From NCBI GenBank assembly GCA_950295325.1, contig OX485804.1:58158001-58218000 (forward strand): DNA of 60,000 nt. Reading direction: 5' to 3'. This stretch comes from Polytrichum commune (taxonomy: Eukaryota; Streptophyta; Polytrichopsida; Polytrichales; Polytrichaceae). Under the pieces are notes generated by a model, which saw nothing but the letters and a program-made list of their open reading frames with translations, did not search any database and was not told where the DNA came from. Position 1 is the stretch's first letter; each line of letters opens with the position of its first letter. Both the position numbers and the translations under genes were made by a program. Below, piece by piece: positions 56,430 through 60,000 of the stretch.

Positions 56430-56794
56430 GGTAACTAAAATTTGGAAGTGGGTTTGAGTAACTTTTGGTGGCATGAGATTCAAGGGTCCATCAAGAGCTA
56501 TATAGAATCTTGTGAGATTTTCCAATGAAGTAAAACTCCTCTTTTGATGCCAACATACATGTTACAACCATTGGAGATTCCTAACAAAAATTGGGAGGTG
56601 GTCAACATGGATTTTATCTTTGGTTTGACACCTTCTACTCATGGTTATGATGCATCTTTGTGTGTGTGTGTGTGGATAAGTTGTCCAAAATGAAAAGAAT
56701 AGGGACAAAATTCGCTATGTCCATTGCATTTCATCCTTAAATTGATGAACATACAAAACATGTAAAACACGTTATTAATGGTTTTTTACATTCT

Positions 56795-58060
56795 TTCCTT
56801 GCTCCATTAACTAGTTTGCCACTAGTCACGTCCAAACTTGGCCAAAACACCTTCCAAGCTAGTACCTTATCCTTAGAACGTTCCTTCGGCGTATACTACC
56901 CTAAATTTATGTTTAGGCTTGGAACATGCTTTGACCCCTACCTACCAACTCACGTTTCTAGCCGATTGGCCAACTTTTGGAGGTTGTTTCCACAAACTAA
57001 GCTTGGATTTAGTGTCTCTAAACTTCTACCAACCTATGGTAGAGATTTTGGGTCATTCTAACCACTTTCATATTACTGACCAACTAATGTTTTTGGTTAG
57101 GCCAACCAACTTCCAGAGGTGGGTTTCACAAACCGAATATGAATCTATCCTCTTTAACCTCCTACCAACCTATGGTAATGTTTTCAAGTGATTATGCCCA
57201 CTTGCATGAGACGTCCTACCATGAATGTCATGTTTGTGCACTACATCCTACTTAATTTCTGATGCATTTCTAGGTAGTACATCACAAATTATATGTTGTG
57301 CGCTTCCACTAACACATTCAACACCTTAGCTTTGTCAACCCTAAGGAACATGTTAGCTTCTAAGAAGATCAACAATAAGAGAACACCAATAATGAGTCTA
57401 ATCTTCAAATCCCTTTCTCAACACTGTATCATTTTTTTCCCAAGGGTTGCCGTTCGTCTGTATTGCCACATATTTTCAAGGCGTTGCACATCTAGAACTC
57501 ACAAGTTTCCATTCATTCTCTAAGTTACTTTGGCACATATGAACTAAGCGAGCCAAAAGGCTCTGTAAACACATTATATGCTTCAAAACATCTACTTGCT
57601 AAATTGTTCAACTTGATAGGTCGACACCATGACAAAAACACTGTAACTAGTTGTTTTGACACGTTTTTGTCCCTAGTCCAATTCATGATTGGCATATAAG
57701 GTCATAATTACAATCAACTAGTAAACGATTCAAAATGTCATTATAGTGACTTGGGACCTACAAGTAATTTTGTGGTTGGTTAAATTAAGAAGGACATACA
57801 TTTAACACTACTAAATATAGTGTTTAATGATAAAATAATTAAAAACAAACCACTAAAAGTTCTAACAACTAATTGTACTAAGGACATATTTGACGTCAAT
57901 CAATAAACTATCCTTTTTGGCCATTCTTACAATCTATGGCCAACTAGTCCATTTTCATAGGTTCATTTACTAAGGTCATTAATATTTTTAACACATAATG
58001 CTAAAGTCTACCTTAACACACGTCATTAAGGACATGTTGTGACATTAGTTAAATCCAATG
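56795..58060. mobile_element. Unassigned insertion in the Gypsy integrase
   Basis: Integrase sequence breaks after about 56795 and resumes at about 58065, so about 1.27 kb is foreign. The insert holds an imperfect duplication of about 127 bp (CTACCAACCTATGGTA at about 57028 and 57163). No clear ends or coding region were found. Confidence 0.5.
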
Positions 58061-59084
58061 CATGATATTGGGGTGGATATTTTGCTATGGTAGAATTTGG
58101 ATATAATGACTTTTGGAAAGAGTTTTTTTTCTCATAATACTCCATTTGTATTGAAAACATGTCAAAATCATGTGATGCCATTCATTGGTATCAATAGGTA
58201 TCAAATCCATGTTGCAAATAAATTTTCCAAACATATGTCTGTTGTAATTGGCCAAGCCAATGGACCTTTAATCGGTGCACAACAATGGCAGAAATACTAT
58301 GATGACATGAAGAGACGAGAAGTTTCGTATGAAGTGGACTAGCAAATGCTTGTAAGTACTGCCAACATTACGTTTAAGGTCTTAGGTGCTAGAAAACTAT
58401 GACCAAGGTGGATTAACCCATTTTGGATAACCAAGAGGATAGGGGTCAAAGCATATTGCGTGCAATTGCCAAACACATTTAAGATTAAGATGTCTTTCAT
58501 GTAACACTTCTTTAGTTGTATACAACCTCCCCTTCTGCCGATCTTTAAGGAGGATGCATCATGAAGTAGAACACATGCATTCACATGAAGGTAGACAATC
58601 TTGTCCTCGTCCCAATAAATTTTATTTGTTTAAATGGCTTGGATATGCATTTGAGCATAATTCCTGGGAGCCAAAGAACAACTTGAATGCATAAGTCCTC
58701 CAAGAATATTGGGATGTGAGAGTCCAGTCAGAAAACATACACATCATCGTGCTCAGTGTGACTGTAAAGCCTTACTAGTTGTATTGGAAGTCAATAGGAC
58801 TAGAGATGAGATTGCACAAGTATATACACATATACGAAGGCATATGAATAATACTTGGAGTGAGATGGTCTCATGCTCTCCTTGTTTTGCCTTTTATTGC
58901 TTTTCTTTGGTTCATACAAACAATATGGGATTACTCTTATCCCTCTTCGGACTAATGTTGTGGCCTCATTCTAACCTTATTATTTCTCATGCCTCTTTCA
59001 TTATATTTCTATTGACTACGAGCAATCTGATGTTCTACCTTCTATACTCCTAATTGGCGAGTAGTCAAAGGCTTCTAAACCTAT

Positions 59085-60000
59085 TGTCTTTTGTTAATGC
59101 TTGATGCCTATCACTTGCAAGTGGATTGGTTAGCATATCCACTATGATATTTATTCTTGGAAAATACTTCAAACATGTCTCCTGGTTTTCTAGTTTTTCT
59201 CTAATGAAATGATATTATACATTGATATGTTTGGTGTGATAATGGTATGTGAGAATTTTTACGAGCACTATGCATTCTTGATTGTCACAAATGATGGATG
59301 TCGTTCCTTCTTGCACGTATCCCACATCTACCAAAATTTGCCTAAGCCAAATCGCTTAGTTCATACAATGGCTAGTGGCTATGTACTCCACCTCCATTGT
59401 AGCAATGCAATGGCTGTTTTTTTTTTTTTGGCATTTCCACGAAATGACTCCAACACCAACAATAAACACGTACCCCATGGTGGATCACTGGTGGTTTACA
59501 TCTCCACCCAATTCGGATCGCAAAATCATCTCAAGATAATATCCTTGCCTCCGAGGTATAATTTGAAGCCCAAGGTGCTTTTCAAATATCTCACGATGCA
59601 TTTCACGGGCATCCAATGCGATGGACCGACCTTCGACATGACTTGGCTCACAGTACTCACCGCAAATACAAGATCGGCCTTTATACCCACCATTGCATAC
59701 ATGATAGATCCTACCCCAGCCTTGTATGGAACACCTTTCATCCATTTGGACCCTACACTCTTACGATCCTTTGGAAGGTTGGTCAATTCTCACGTATTGT
59801 TGACCATGAGCGTATCGTACTCCTCTTACATTGCGGCTTCCCACTTACTTGCATCTTTGGATCTTAACGCTTCACATAATATTAATGATCATCGAGAAAT
59901 GTTACATTGGCCCATTCTTCACCATGTTGGGATAGAATATGATTCTTCCACCACTCTTCAAGTAGGCGTTGCTCCCATTTAGGATGTCTTTCATCTTTGT
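59085..60000 (-). pseudogene. Ty1/Copia retrotransposon relic (RT and RNase H), internally deleted, runs off the window
   Basis: Read from high to low coordinates: an RT start of the usual type (LPKDRKSVGSKW, about 59770) is joined directly to the RT end (GVPYKAGVGSIMYAMVG, SHWMPVKCIVRYLKSTLGFKL), so the catalytic middle is deleted. RNase H follows (EVEYIAT, AIWLRQIL, CDNQECIVL, TKHINV, YHFIREKLE, DMLTNPLA) with stops. The order fits Copia pol. The 3' LTR was not delimited. Plus-strand frames here are shadows. Confidence 0.88.

Larger units (their letters stand above)
53944..58720 (+). pseudogene. Ty3/Gypsy chromovirus-type retrotransposon, 3' part (RNase H, integrase, chromodomain), decayed
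   Basis: It continues the frame from 41945. Visible pieces: RNase H start (about 54090, GEPFEVVNDASLMGAGA), TNHNPLAYL and ARWLEFLEHSL (about 54230-54300), integrase HHCC start (HEHHNVMYNGHVG, about 54670), then after a solo LTR the second half of HHCC, the integrase core VVNMDFIFGL (about 56600), AFHP (56725), and after another insertion EFGYNDFW (about 58090), KYYDDMKRREVSYEV (about 58290) and a chromodomain-like FKWLGYAFEHNSWEP (about 58628). Multiple stops occur. The chromodomain places it among the chromoviruses. Sequence between 58720 and 59085 shows no gene. Confidence 0.85.

Noticed and set aside
59209-59982. Plus-strand open frame of 257 codons
   Set aside because: The minus strand of the same interval carries clear Copia RT and RNase H motifs, so this is a shadow.

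Overview
The window looks like a transposon-rich stretch of a land-plant nuclear genome. The support is an intact PYR/PYL-type abscisic-acid receptor gene, fragments of plant-type 25S rRNA, TTTAGGG telomere-like repeats, a chromodomain-bearing Ty3/Gypsy element with an initiator-Met primer binding site, a Ty1/Copia relic, tRNA-derived SINEs and several MITE families. I cannot name the species; a non-seed plant is a guess only.

Layout. 1-21.7 kb: one long exon of an unrecognised protein (1620-3226), the ABA-receptor gene (7406-7987, minus), a tandem-repeat block next to it, and then mostly nested MITEs, a degenerate tandem array and a SINE. 21,753-35,735: a 13,983-bp DNA transposon (element A). 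35.7-41.9 kb: a MITE and the 5' half of a broken Gypsy element. 41,946-53,943: an 11,998-bp transposon of the same superfamily (element B), inserted in the Gypsy pol region. 53.9-58.7 kb: the rest of the Gypsy, itself split by a solo LTR and by an unassigned insertion. 59.1-60 kb: a deleted Copia relic on the minus strand.

The standout is the pair of large elements. Each has related terminal inverted repeats and a perfect 10-bp target-site duplication. Each carries two divergent spliced genes from a central promoter. One encodes a Mutator-like (DDE, Cys-rich, SWIM zinc finger) transposase. The other encodes a protein with a ParB/sulfiredoxin-like N-terminal region (WDGNHR motif) followed by a beta-class (permuted) DNA-methyltransferase-like domain. 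The two elements lie in opposite orientation and are clearly diverged. In element B, intron 1 of the ParB-methyltransferase gene holds two arrays of 22-bp palindromes with periods of 32 and 64 bp. In element A the same intron holds captured 25S rRNA pieces, MITEs and CT-rich repeats. A transposon that pairs a transposase with a ParB-like/methyltransferase protein and palindromic arrays resembles a plant analogue of a ParB-parS or self-methylating system. That function is my inference.

Both elements look decayed. A has a 1-base deletion in the transposase and a 2-base deletion in the methyltransferase gene. B has two extra bases in 8-base homopolymers. Across the conserved reading frames of both, nine in-frame stops are seen, all TAA or TAG and none TGA. 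One TAA is shared by A and B at the same transposase position.
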